From: Desmodesmus armatus
Taxonomy: Eukaryota; Chlorophyta; Chlorophyceae; Sphaeropleales; Scenedesmaceae
Assembly (NCBI GenBank): GCA_007449985.2
Contig: VIIQ02000625.1
Span: forward strand, 1-64,000
Direction of reading: 5' to 3'
DNA length: 64,000 nt
A program made the translations under genes and the position numbers. Of the stretch, positions 54,767 through 64,000 are shown one piece after another. Below the pieces are notes generated by a model. That model was given only the letters and a program-made list of their open reading frames with translations, was not told the origin of the DNA and did no database searches. How positions within the stretch are numbered: position 1 is the first letter of the stretch; each line of letters opens with the position of its first letter.

Positions 54767-57700
54767 CTCTTGGCCCCTACAGTCAAGCAATGGGCTGAGC
54801 GCTTCAGGGGCCACTGGGACACACCATCCGTGCTTGCAAACGTGTGAGACCCGCTGGAGACAAGCAAACAAGGCATGCCAGGTGCCTGCGAGTACTGGAA
54901 GCTCGTCCTGAGCTCAACAAGGCCAACATGAGCACGGAGGCAGGCCAAGCTGCAGCAGGATGCATAGGACAAAACTGCAGGCAGCATGTAGGTGAGGTTG
55001 GCCAGGCAGAGCTGCTGGAGGGTTGTCCGACTAGTGCACAGATTGTGTTGAATGCAGCGTCACCTGGACGCTATTGCAAGACAGCAAGGTGTTACTACTG
55101 CACGATGGCAAGGTCAGGTTAAACAACCTACCCCTCACACCAGCAGCATGTGTGGGGTGCGGCAGCTTCATCAAGCTGCTAGGCAAGTGTTTGGGAGTCA
55201 TCCTGGCAGAGTCTAAAGTTCACCAGCTCCGCACCAACCAGCTTGTTCTGCATCGTGTTGCTTGCAGGCGAGCAACGGGCTGCTACAGTGGGGTCCCCCC
55301 TCCAAAAAACCGCAGGAGGTGAAGCTGAGCAGCGCTCAGGAGGCTGCCGACATTCGCCAACCCCTGCACAACAAGGTTTAAGTGTAGCTGACCACGCAGT
55401 GCAGCACCAGCGGCCGCAGCTGCCGAGGTGGAGCAGGGGCACAACAGTCAAAGCACTGGTTGCCAGCAATGCAGAAGCGCTGCTGATTGTGCTTCGGCCT
55501 AGTTGGACAACCATGTCCCACTCTAGTCACAGTGCAGCCCAGTAGCAGTTCCATAGTTTGGCTGCAGGGATTGAGAGGGGGACCTTGCCTCCTGTACTGA
55601 GCAGTCCAGTCTAGTGCGCTATGTTTGCTGTGGACCTGTCATCTGTGGTGTTGTTTCGCGGAAGCTATGTGGCAAGTGCCGCTTGTTTTGAGTTGCCCAT
55701 CCGCTATGAGTCGTGTTGAGGACGGCATGATGCATGTGCAGGGGCTGCCAGCTCGAGCAGCTGCTTGCATTCAGTGCTGTTGCCTGCATCAGTATGAATG
55801 ACAGCATGTGAGGTGCTCAATGTTGGCTGAAGCCCTTTGTAAGGATGCATTGCTGTTTGGTTGGCTCTGTGCACCACTGACTTGCAGGGCAGGTGGTGCT
55901 TTTACCAATGCATAGTGTATGTACGCAACATGTGATGTTTCTGGAGTAAACCGACGTGGGGCAGGCTACATGCGGTTGCTGGGCTGACACAGTACAGGAT
56001 GTCTCAAGCACAAGTGCAGCCACAGTGCAGCCACAGTAAGCATGCTGCAAGCAGAGTCGATGTGAATCCTAGGCAGCACAGAATCCGTACAGCAGCCGCA
56101 TATGTGCACCATGACCAGGCCAAGGCAGACATATCCAGCACCATGACCACACCTGTGCCAGACCTGGCCATGGCCAGTCATTGCTGCCGCCCTAGCCAGT
56201 CATACCCGGAAAGCTAGCCATAGCCACTCCAGCTGGTCAACCTGGGCTAGGGTCTGGTCAGGGTCTGGCCACCCTAACTGGTGTTCCATATTTGTTAGGG
56301 TAGCCGGCTAACCCTGGTAAATGAAGCCAGGGGTAGCCAGTTAGGGGGGGTGTCGGCCTAGTGGCTGCCCCTGCAGGCCATGGAGATGTTGCTGGCATCA
56401 GACAAGCTCAAGGTGAGTGGGCACTGCCACTTGAAGTACTTGGCGGCCAGTTGAAGTACTTGGCGGCCACATGAAGTACTTGGGGGCCACTTGAAGTTCT
56501 TGAAGCAACGGTGTTTGGTTGTTCAGCTAGGAGCAGTTGAGCTGGGTCACATCTGGAGCTTTGGATACTAATAACAGCATTGTTGAGTCAGCAACGTGCT
56601 GTCTGTTTGCAGACTTGTCACTGTCTGGCAGGTCACCTGACCAAAGTGCACTCACCTGACTTCAAGTTTGTCATCAGCCCATGATGAAACGAAAGCCGAT
56701 CCCGGATCCAGGATGGCATCCCACAAAATTACTGACAACTCACGCACAGCATTTCCTGCTAGTCCAACCTAAGAGACTGGGACACAAAATTGCAGGCTCT
56801 GAAGGGCCTTCACCACCAACCTGGCTTGCTGCTAAATCAATCCGATTCAGTATATCTCTAGCTGAGCCTCAGTACAGTATGGCATATGGTACATGTACCA
56901 ATCCACATGTTTGAAATTCCTGCCTGCAGGTTGCCTCAGAGGACACGGTGTTGTTCACAGCCCTGGCCTACGCTCAGCATGTGGCAGCCCAGCAGCCCAT
57001 GTTTGGTGCATACCACAAGGCTCACACCTCTCGGCGGGACCCAATTATGTTTGGGGGCCCCAGGGGCTTCCGTGGCTTCAGCACACAAGAGCTTGACCAG
57101 CGAGCAGTGGATAAGCTGGCACCTTTGGTGCGCTGCCCCCACCTGTCGGAGCTCTGGCTGTCAGCAGCAGCCACGTCAGTTGATGCAGACAGGTTGGTGC
57201 TTCGTGGACTGCGCCCCCAGCTGAGGCGACTGCTGCTGCTGAAAGCGGGAAGTGCGGCTAGCAACGCGGATTGTGCTGAGGGCATACCTGCTACAGACAT
57301 CTTGAAGCAGGTGCCTGACATGCCGCCCAGCTGGTTGCTGCCTGTGCGTGACATCCAGCTCGTACCCAGCGCACGGGTGCAGTGGGAGGTGGACGTCGCA
57401 GCAATTAGGCAGGCAGCGCAGGAAAGTGCCAGCGGCAAGCAGTGCATTACCTTGAAGTCGCCGAGCAGTAGCCTTCTGGGAGGAGTGATGTGGAGGATGC
57501 AGCTGTGCTTTGATTGGGATGCCGGCAAGCAATGCAGCACGATTGAGCTGTATGCCCGTGCCAGAAACCTGCTAGCTGGCGCGTTTTGCAGCTGCACATA
57601 CAACCTGGAGTGCCTTTCAGCAGCTGCTGTTGTTGAGGGCGGCGCAACGTGCAGCTTTTCGCACAGAAACATGCGGGGCAACCGTGACGCATACCAGCTC

Positions 57701-57823
57701 GGGACCATGCCTGGTGGTTTCGATGAGTTGGGGTGGGCTGGCAAGGGGCTGCCAACAACCGGGAGCATAGTGCTGCAGTTGACTGTCAAGGACGTCGGGG
57801 TGCCAGTGCTATCTAGCACTTGA
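51635..57823 (+). CDS. BTB-BACK domain protein gene, interrupted by a CACTA transposon
   Basis: Exons: 51635-51832, 51959-52508, continued at 56369-56412 after the transposon, and 56930-57823 (TGA). Leaving out the element and one target copy gives 1,686 nt, 561 codons plus stop, with every junction in phase. BTB/POZ part: TSDVDIVLSVVW, IPLQQFPGHSLLLSVSPFFAA, then AAMAVLAALYMVKPW and MLADMWQLPDVSEAAV. BACK-like part: PLQAMEMLLASDKLK then VASEDTVLFTALAYAQH. The C-terminal region is a beta-rich algal extension (VMWRMQLCFDWDAG, SIVLQLTVKD). Such proteins commonly act as cullin-3 substrate adaptors; that role is inferred. As sequenced, translation ends at TAG 52511-52513 inside the element, giving about 250 residues without BACK. 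The first intron is GC-AG (cag then gcaagt). Confidence 0.82.
52508..56363. mobile_element. CACTA (EnSpm-type) DNA transposon, 3,856 bp, probably non-autonomous
   Basis: Terminal inverted repeats begin CACTAGGCCGAC at the left end and end GTCGGCCTAGTG at the right; similarity continues for about 35 bases (accccctaact, ggctacc). GCTG flanks both sides (52504-52507, 56364-56367). Subterminal zones (52533-52700, 56160-56350) are dense in short ggctagg/cctagcc motifs in both orientations, typical of CACTA elements. No transposase is recognisable. The site lies inside an exon of the BTB-BACK gene, and excision restores the frame. The 4-base target copy is one longer than the usual 3. Confidence 0.88.
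53100..53801 (-). other. Coding-like minus-strand fragments inside the CACTA element
   Basis: Two stretches look protein-like rather than random: MAQVGLNPDLLGRHYCLLER continuing ...KKSALEILGELTKLRSSQ (about 53783-53630), and ACLPAFVATVTDIDLSAQQL continuing DPNQDIEVRRLLLP (about 53275-53160), separated by a G-run. They could be exons of a degenerate transposase or a captured host gene. I recognise no family. Confidence 0.35.
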
Positions 57824-58733
57824 TGTTGTCTGGCATTTCACTCCAGTTATGCGTGACGGTGACTGTGCCGTGTCTCTGCCGTAACTCAACTGGAATTGGC
57901 TCAAGTATGCAGCTACTAGTATACTGCCAACATCAGTTGTGAGTGTGTGATGTAGCTGTACGACAAGTGGTGGCGACTGCAGAAGATGGCATGCACTGCT
58001 TTTGGGAATAATCAAAATAAAATAACACCGACAGTTGACGGTGACTTTGACGCCTCTCACCATGCTACTAGGCTACGGCGTGCGGCCCATGACCACCTAC
58101 ACGCTGTGTCACCCGTCGGTAGGGCTGTGCTTGCGTGCTGTTCCAGCTGCAGCGGACCCACAGCTTGGCAAGCTGCTTGAGAGGGAATGAGAACCCTGAG
58201 CTGGACAGATATGTGGTCAGCTTTGTGCTCAGCTGCTGATATGATGTGCAAAAAGCGGCAGATCTGCCGCAGCCCCTGCTGTCGTGTGCTGCTGCGGTGG
58301 CGGTGCCTTGCCAGATTGGCCATGGTGGGGCTGCAGCTGCTGCTCTCTCTGTGCATCCGACAAGCCCCTGGCGCCTTTCGTAAATGAGTAAGAGATATCC
58401 GTACTGGGCACACTGTGTACCAGTGCTGAAAGGGGACCACAGAACTGTTCATGCATGCTGGTCATTTGCATGAATACCAGTCCATGGGTGAGAGATCGGA
58501 CCGCAGCGATGTACACAGTGCTGTTGTAGTGACCGTTTGACTATCGCAAAGGTGTCACAACGCTGGCAGTGCTGCATTGTCCGGTCTCTCCTCGTTTCGA
58601 CACAGATTCAACTTGCGACACAAACGCTATCAGTAGCTTTCTGCAATGCGAATGCAAATTCGTTGATCTTTAGTCCATTAATCATCATCAGGACAGATAG
58701 GGGTCGTGAGCACCTGTTGGCATCAAACGTCAC
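57824..58733. other. Intergenic region before the SSADH gene
   Basis: About 0.9 kb with no supported gene. Contains a local A-rich stretch (aatcaaaataaaataac at about 58009-58026) that might belong to the BTB-BACK 3' end. Confidence 0.45.
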
Positions 58734-59440
58734 ATGCTGCTGTCACCCCTCTCCCAACCAGCCTTCTCACTAGCTGCTGCAGCTGCAGTAGCAGGGCTGC
58801 AGTCACTGCAGTTACACCGCAGGATGCCGCAGCAAAACCGCGATCTGACCAACAGCACCATCCAGCAGCAGCAGAGTGGCAAGTCAGTGGGTGCGTCAGA
58901 GGAGCTGCTGTCAAAGCTGCAGGACAAAGAGCTGCTGCGCACATGTGGACTAATTGGCGGGAAATGGTCCGAAGCATCGAACGGAGCCACGTATGACGTA
59001 AGCAGCAGCTTTGCCGCACCACCAGCGCTCGGCATGCCTAGGGTATTGGGGGGAGGGGGGGGTGTTACTATTTCTGGCAGTGCTTTTGGGGGATGGATGA
59101 TTATGGCTCAATGCATCTGGCAGCATGCACCAGTCGGCTGTGAATTTACTCAGTTCTCATGTTTTGTGGACTACTTCCGTATTGCTATCATACTGGCAGA
59201 GAAGAATGGGGCTTCCGGTGGTGAGCAGGGGGGTGTCCATCCTAGTGCATTGTTCATCAGCTGCCTCTTGCCAACTTGCTAACAGCCTGGCAAAGGGAAC
59301 TTGCATATGGTGCTTATTGAGGACACCCCCCTCCCCTCTCCCGCCTCAACCTTTGCAAGGATTCCAACTTTCCCCCATTGCCATTGCGTGGTTTGGGGGC
59401 GCGGGGGGCGGGGGGGGGGGGGGTGTCATGCCCCTCACCA

Positions 59441-59488
<48 letters not shown>

Positions 59489-62400
59489 GTTCCATGTGAG
59501 AGCAGCAGAAGTGCAGGGTGTGTACAGCAGCCAATGCGCTCCAGCTGCAACAGCATGCATCTCGTACCTGCAGACGTGAACACCAAGCTCTTGATCTCTG
59601 GTGCTGCTGCAAAAGCATTGCTTTCAGCATGCTGTGTGTTGCCTTGCTGCACCCCCCAGGTGACCAACCCTGCCACCGGTCAGGTGCTAGCCACCCTCCC
59701 AAATTGCACCTTCTTCCCGCTCCGCTTGCATATGTTTTTGCGGCTGCAAACGCAATGCTACTGACATTCCGTGTGCAAACATAATGCTTCTTACATTCTT
59801 GTTGCCTCCCCCCCCCCCCCCCCCCAAATCCCCCCCCCCCCAGGTGACCAACCCTGCCACCGGCCAGTTGCTAGCCACCGTCCCCAAGATGAAGTCTGAC
59901 GAGACCCTCACAGCCATAGCAGCAGCACACGCAGTCTTCCCGCAGTGGAGCAACACAACAGCAAAGGAGCGGGGGGCCATACTGCGCAAGTGAGTGCTGG
60001 GGAAAAAGGGGGTGTAGGAAGGTGTGGGGAGGGGGGGAAAGGGGGGGGGGGGAGGGGATGAGCGGCGTAGGAGTTACCGCAACCTGTGTGCGGGGACTCC
60101 TTTCGGAGGGGGACAAACAGCCGTAGCCAGCAGCAGCACATGCAATGTTCCCACAGTGGAGCAACACGACAGCCAAGGAGCGGGGGGCCATACTGCGCAA
60201 GTGAGTGCTGGGGGAAAAGGGGGTGTAGGAAGGTGTGGGGAGGGGGGGAAAGGGGGGGGGGGGGAGGGGATGAGCGGCGTAGGAGTTACCGCAACCTGTG
60301 TGCGGGGACTCCTTTCGGAGGGGGACAAACAGCCGTAGCCAGCAGCAGCACATGCAGTGTTCCCACAGTGGAGCAACACGACAGCCAAGGAGCGGGGGGC
60401 TATCCTGCGCAAGTGAGTGCTGGGGGGGGGGGAGGGGGGAGGGGAGGGGGTGAGTGGGGCAGGGTTTCCATGACCTGTGGGTGTGATTGGGGCACACAGC
60501 AGCACACGCAGTGTTCCCACAGTGGAGCAACACTACAGCCAGGGAGCAGGGGGCCATTATGCACAAATGAGCCCAAAAGTGGTCTTTCTTGGCTCTGCAT
60601 ACCCCCCCCCCCCCCCCCGCCCCCATCTGCTGATCCTCCCAGGCTAGAGGGTGAAAGCGCGGGCGGTGATCTGGCATGCAACACATGCACGCCAATGTGA
60701 TTGACGTGATAGGCGTGATTATTGCCATACCCATGTACTAACGTCCTGACATATCCTGCCCTATCCCTGCACCTGCAGGTGGCACGACCTGATCCTTGAC
60801 CACCGCAACGACATAGCCACCATCATGACCATGGAGTGTGGCAAACCACTTGCAGAGGCACAGGGGGAGATCACGTCAGGGTGAGTCAGCAGACAGAAGA
60901 TATTTAAAGTAGTCATGCATGCCTTGCTTATGTATCTAGAGCGTCCTTCACAAAGTCAAGGATGGCTTGATGCAGCATGAGTCTGCGCAAAGTAATTTAC
61001 ATAAAGAGGTGATTCACGTGATCCAAATTGTGCTTACGTGGTTATCAGTGAATTTTGCAGATATGGATCACATGCGAGTCACATGCAGGCGATTGGCAAC
61101 TCTGACGCTGGTGTGAAGATGTTAGGGGTTGCATGTCTGGGGGGCAATGACGCATATGCCTGGGTGCCACACACAGGATGGCCAGAAAACGAAACTCTCA
61201 CTCCCTCACTTACTTATCATGTGCATCACGTGTGTTTCAAACTGTGTGACTGTGCTGTTTGCAGTGCTGGCAGCGTTGACTGGTTTGCGTCGGAGTGCCG
61301 GCGTGTGCGTGGTGATGTGCTGGAGACTGTTGACCGGTCAAAGCGCATGTTGGTGCTGAAGCAGCCTGTGGGGGTGGTGGCAGCAATAACACCCTGGAAC
61401 TTCCCCATGAGCATGATCACACGAAAGGTAACAAGGATGGTGTGCTTGTGTGTGTGGGGGGGGGGGGGCGACCTGCCGAAACGGTGCATAGTCTCTCAAG
61501 GTGGAGAGGTGAGAGTCAAGTTTCAGATTGAGAGGCAAGCAGGGTAAAGGAGCAGTGAGTGCCGAAGGGAGGGAGGGAGGGCGACTTGAAGGTGACAGCC
61601 GCATCTCACCCTGGAACTTCCCTATGAGCATGATCACAAGAAAGGTGAGGGGAGGGGGTGTGGGATTTGTGTGGTGGGGTTGGGAATGGGGTGGGGGCCG
61701 ACCCGTGGGGGGGGGGGGGGGGCGTCACAACAGTGCATGACAAGTTACCATTGAGGCGGGCAGGTGACAGTCAACTGCAAGACCAGAGTTAAATTCCAGA
61801 CGTGAGCTGGTTGGGGGAAGTGGTCACAGGTGAACGGGGATGCAGGAAGGGGGGAGCACGGGGAGTGGTGGCAGCAACAATTGTACACTTTGGAAATTCT
61901 ATGAGCATGACCACACGAAAGGTGAGGGGAGGGTTGAAACAGGTGCCTGCGGGCAATGCCAGCCCATAAGCTGGGCTAGGTTTTAGGGTTAGGGTTAAAC
62001 CCTAACCCTAACCCTTGAGGAATAGCCACCGACACCCTGGCAGGGCCACAGAGGACGAGACTTTGTTTCAAATACCTGTATTGTGCCCTGAACTGCCGTT
62101 TTGATACCTATAGGTGTCTCCTGCCATAGCTGCTGGCTGCACGGTGGTGCTCAAACCTGCTGAGCTGACCCCCACCTCTCACACCACACTGTGTGTGTGG
62201 GGGGGGGGGCTTACGATTAATTCAATGCCTGTGTATTTGCCGACGCACAAACACATGTTGCACCACCACTGCTGCTGCAGGTGTCTCCTGCAATCGCTGC
62301 TGGCTGTACGGTGGTGCTCAAGCCTGCTGAGCTGACCCCCCTCACTGCCCTGGTCCTGGCTGAGCTGGCTGACAGGGCAGGGCTGCCTGATGGGGTGCTC

Positions 62401-64000
62401 AACGTGGTTCTGGGGGATGCACCAGCCATTGGTGAGTATGCGTTTTGCTTTCTGGACTTTGTTTGTGGCTATTCTTGTGGGAGGGGGGAAAGGATGTTGG
62501 GGGTAGGGCTGCCCAGCAGGTGGTGGGGCTGGTGGGGGGGCACCAATCACATGTGACCATGTATCTTCCTCATCTCTCTTGAAGGTTTACCTCGCAGGTT
62601 TGGTGGAGGGGGGGGGGGAGCAACTGCTTGATGGGGTGCTCAACGTGGTGCTGGGGGACGCACCAGCCATTGGTGAGTGTTTGTTGTTTTTGAACCTGCC
62701 ATTTGGTTTCTGGAATGTCTCGTTGAGGGGATTGGAGTACTTGAGAGGTGGCTGGGTGAGGGTTTTGTTCTGTTGGCATTGCAACCATGTGTGGTTTGCT
62801 AGTGGTGATATTGGTGTGGAGGGCGTTTGCATAGCTTGTTGTTGGTGGGGAGGGGGGGTGCTCAATTTTGTGCTGGGCCATGCACCGGCCATATACAAGT
62901 GCTGCTGCTGCTGCCATTGGTGCTGCCACAACGACGGCTGCTGCCACTGCTGCTGCTGCTGTTTCCCCCCTCCCCCCCAGGTCACGCCATGATGAGCAGT
63001 GAGACTGTACTGCTGCAGCTGTTGTAACACTGCTGATGTTCCCCCTTTCATCCTTCCCCTTTCCCCCAGGTCACGCCATGATGAGCAGTGAGACAGTGCT
63101 GCTGCTGACTGCTGCTGCTGCTGCTGCTGCCACAACAACGGCTACTGCCGCCGCCGCTGCCCCCCCCCCCCCCCAGGTCACGCCATGATGAGCAGTGAGA
63201 CAGTGCGCAAGATTGGCTTCACTGGCAGCACTGCAGTCGGCAAGCTGCTGGCAGAACAAGCGGCAAAGGTGAACACGGCTGTTGCGCCTGGCACATGCTA
63301 CACTCCCACCCATCTACTCACCCACCAAGCCTACATCAGCGCACCCCAACCCACCCACTCATGCCTTCATCTGCCCTTCCGTGAAGTTGCATCACCACAC
63401 CACAGCACACCACACCACTACATACTCTGCTCAGGCTGCAGGACGACACCGCACCGGCAACAAACACACTTTCTTGTTGCCCCCTTCCCTCGCACACACA
63501 CACAGACTGTGAAGCGCGTGTCCCTTGAGTTGGGTGGCAACGCCCCCTTCATTGTGTTTGATGATGCTGACCTGGAGCTGGCAGCAGCGGGGGTGGTGGC
63601 ATCAGCACTGCGCAACAGCGGACAGACGTGCATCTGCGCCAACAGGGTGTTCGTGCAGGACAAGGTGTGGGCCTGGGAGGGGGGCAATTTGGTGTTTTGG
63701 AGCGCGTGGAGTGTGTAAGACACTCAGCTTGAAGACAGCCGGGGGGGGGGATACCTTGTAGTAATGTTGGTCGTAACAAAGGTACACCCTTCACCAGGTA
63801 TGCCTTAGAATGTGTACACAGCAGCGTAGGATAAGGTGCATAACGGCAGCATGGGTGTAGCATCTGCGCTAACAGGGTGTTCGTGCTGGACAATATGAGA
63901 CACGGGGGAGGGGCTGTTGATGTGGGGATTTGGGGGGGGGGGTGTTTTGGGAGGGGGAGGGCAGTGTTAAACAGGATGTGAACTTTCTAATGGAGGCAAC
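58734..64000 (+). CDS. Succinate-semialdehyde dehydrogenase (ALDH5), 3' end beyond window
   Basis: Exons: 58734-58997, 59844-59989, 60779-60880, 61265-61427, 62281-62431, 63177-63268 and 63506-63664, all in phase; 359 residues seen of the roughly 490-530 expected. It oxidises succinic semialdehyde to succinate with NAD(P)+, the last step of the GABA shunt, usually in mitochondria. The N-terminal 60 residues (Ala/Gln/Arg-rich) fit a mitochondrial presequence. Family motifs: [62 protein letters not shown] (Rossmann), [17 protein letters not shown] with the general-base Glu, and [16 protein letters not shown] with the catalytic Cys (first of the two). The CxC pair is typical of plant-type SSADH and may be redox-sensitive. 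The start ATG 58734 is the first in frame after an upstream stop. Nearly every exon has echo copies. Confidence 0.9.
59444..59488 (+). repeat. (CAG)n microsatellite in SSADH intron 1
   Basis: About 14 CAG units directly after a poly-G run in the intron; not in the predicted coding sequence. Confidence 0.85.
59655..59705 (+). repeat. Echo copy of the start of SSADH exon 2
   Basis: ccccccag then gtgaccaaccctgccacc copies 59836-59890 ([12 protein letters not shown]) about 184 bases upstream. It reads [15 protein letters not shown] before diverging. A usable alternative acceptor. Confidence 0.9.
59908..60570 (+). repeat. Tandem array of exon 2 end plus intron, about 211-bp units
   Basis: The block coding [22 protein letters not shown] with donor gtgagtgctgggg and about 130 bases of G-rich intron is repeated with donors at 59990, 60201 and 60413. 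A fourth decayed copy (60497-60570) lacks the donor. Units are nearly identical, including cgcaacctgtgtgcggggac. Only the first is joined to the rest of exon 2; the others have cag acceptor-like sites before AAAHA. Confidence 0.93.
61596..61935 (+). repeat. Two echo copies of the end of SSADH exon 4
   Basis: The exon end 61390-61435 (accctggaacttccccatga ... acgaaaggt) recurs at 61604-61655 ([13 protein letters not shown] intact, donor gtgagg) and 61876-61930 (decayed, donor gtgagg). Confidence 0.9.
61978..62015. repeat. Interstitial telomere-like inverted repeat
   Basis: ttttagggttagggtt followed directly by aaaccctaaccctaaccc: TTTTAGGG/TTAGGG units head to head, within SSADH intron 4. Confidence 0.8.
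62110..62180 (+). repeat. Echo copy of acceptor plus start of SSADH exon 5
   Basis: Copies 62278-62340 (gtgtctcctgcaatcgctgc ...), reading [20 protein letters not shown] in full with an AG acceptor (atag), 167 bases upstream. Then it diverges. Confidence 0.92.
62618..62900 (+). repeat. Two echo copies of the end of SSADH exon 5
   Basis: The exon end 62386-62440 (gatggggtgctcaacgtggt ... gccattggtgag) recurs at 62628-62682, open in frame ([15 protein letters not shown]) with donor gtgagtg, and at 62852-62898, decayed with no donor. Confidence 0.9.
62975..63105 (+). repeat. Two echo copies of acceptor plus start of SSADH exon 6
   Basis: cag then gtcacgccatgatgagcag and tgagac occurs at 62977-63006 and 63066-63095 before the real exon start at 63174-63203. 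CTG-rich spacers (ctgctgctgctg) are duplicated with them. Confidence 0.92.
63855..63905 (+). repeat. Echo copy of the end of SSADH exon 7
   Basis: gcatctgcgctaacagggtg then ttcgtgctggacaa copies 63629-63664 ([11 protein letters not shown]) about 230 bases downstream; the donor is mutated (aatatg). Confidence 0.85.

Noticed and set aside
57022..57819. 265-codon minus-strand frame
   Set aside because: Antisense to the last BTB-BACK exon, whose plus-strand reading continues the BACK region in phase.
61978..62015. True chromosome end
   Set aside because: Only a few telomere-like units, inverted, in the middle of an intact gene with coding exons on both sides.

Overview
The window reads as nuclear DNA of a green alga of the Chlamydomonadales/Volvocales type. 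The evidence is intron-dense genes with GT-AG splicing, GC-rich coding sequence, very long poly-G and poly-C runs and CAG/CTG-rich tracts. There are plant-type genes (a TPS1-like trehalose-6-phosphate synthase, an EDR2-like lipid-binding protein), TGTAA motifs after some genes, and a PAT/kangaroo-type DIRS retrotransposon of the kind known from Volvox. A Haematococcus-like genome is a guess that would fit the G/C runs; the species cannot be fixed from sequence alone.

Layout. About 0.4-5.7 kb (+): a membrane-anchored alpha/beta hydrolase. 7.4-17.8 kb (+): an EDR2-like protein with PH, START and DUF1336 domains. 18.0-20.8 kb (+): a DprA/SLOG-like Rossmann protein. 21.8-23.4 kb (-): a small, probably organelle-targeted protein of unknown function. 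23.7-50.7 kb (+): one very large trehalose-6-phosphate synthase gene, 23 exons by my model, about 1,520 residues. Its 10.6-kb intron 11 holds a DIRS element (minus strand) that is itself interrupted by a 5'-truncated Copia element, plus a tRNA-Ala(AGC) gene. 51.6-57.8 kb (+): a BTB-BACK protein gene split by a 3.86-kb CACTA-type transposon. 58.7 kb to the window end (+): succinate-semialdehyde dehydrogenase, cut by the window edge. The genes are housekeeping or regulatory and do not form a shared pathway.

The outstanding feature is not a gene. Introns of at least five of the genes carry decaying tandem copies of the neighbouring exon edge: exon end plus donor downstream of the real exon, or acceptor plus exon start upstream of it. 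More than 35 such 'echo exons' can be seen by eye, up to four around one exon. Introns also tend to begin G-rich and end C-rich on the coding strand. Several coding frames need single-base corrections in or near short homopolymer runs, so assembly error must be weighed for those.

Exon coordinates were read by eye from splice consensus, reading phase and remembered family conservation. No search was run.
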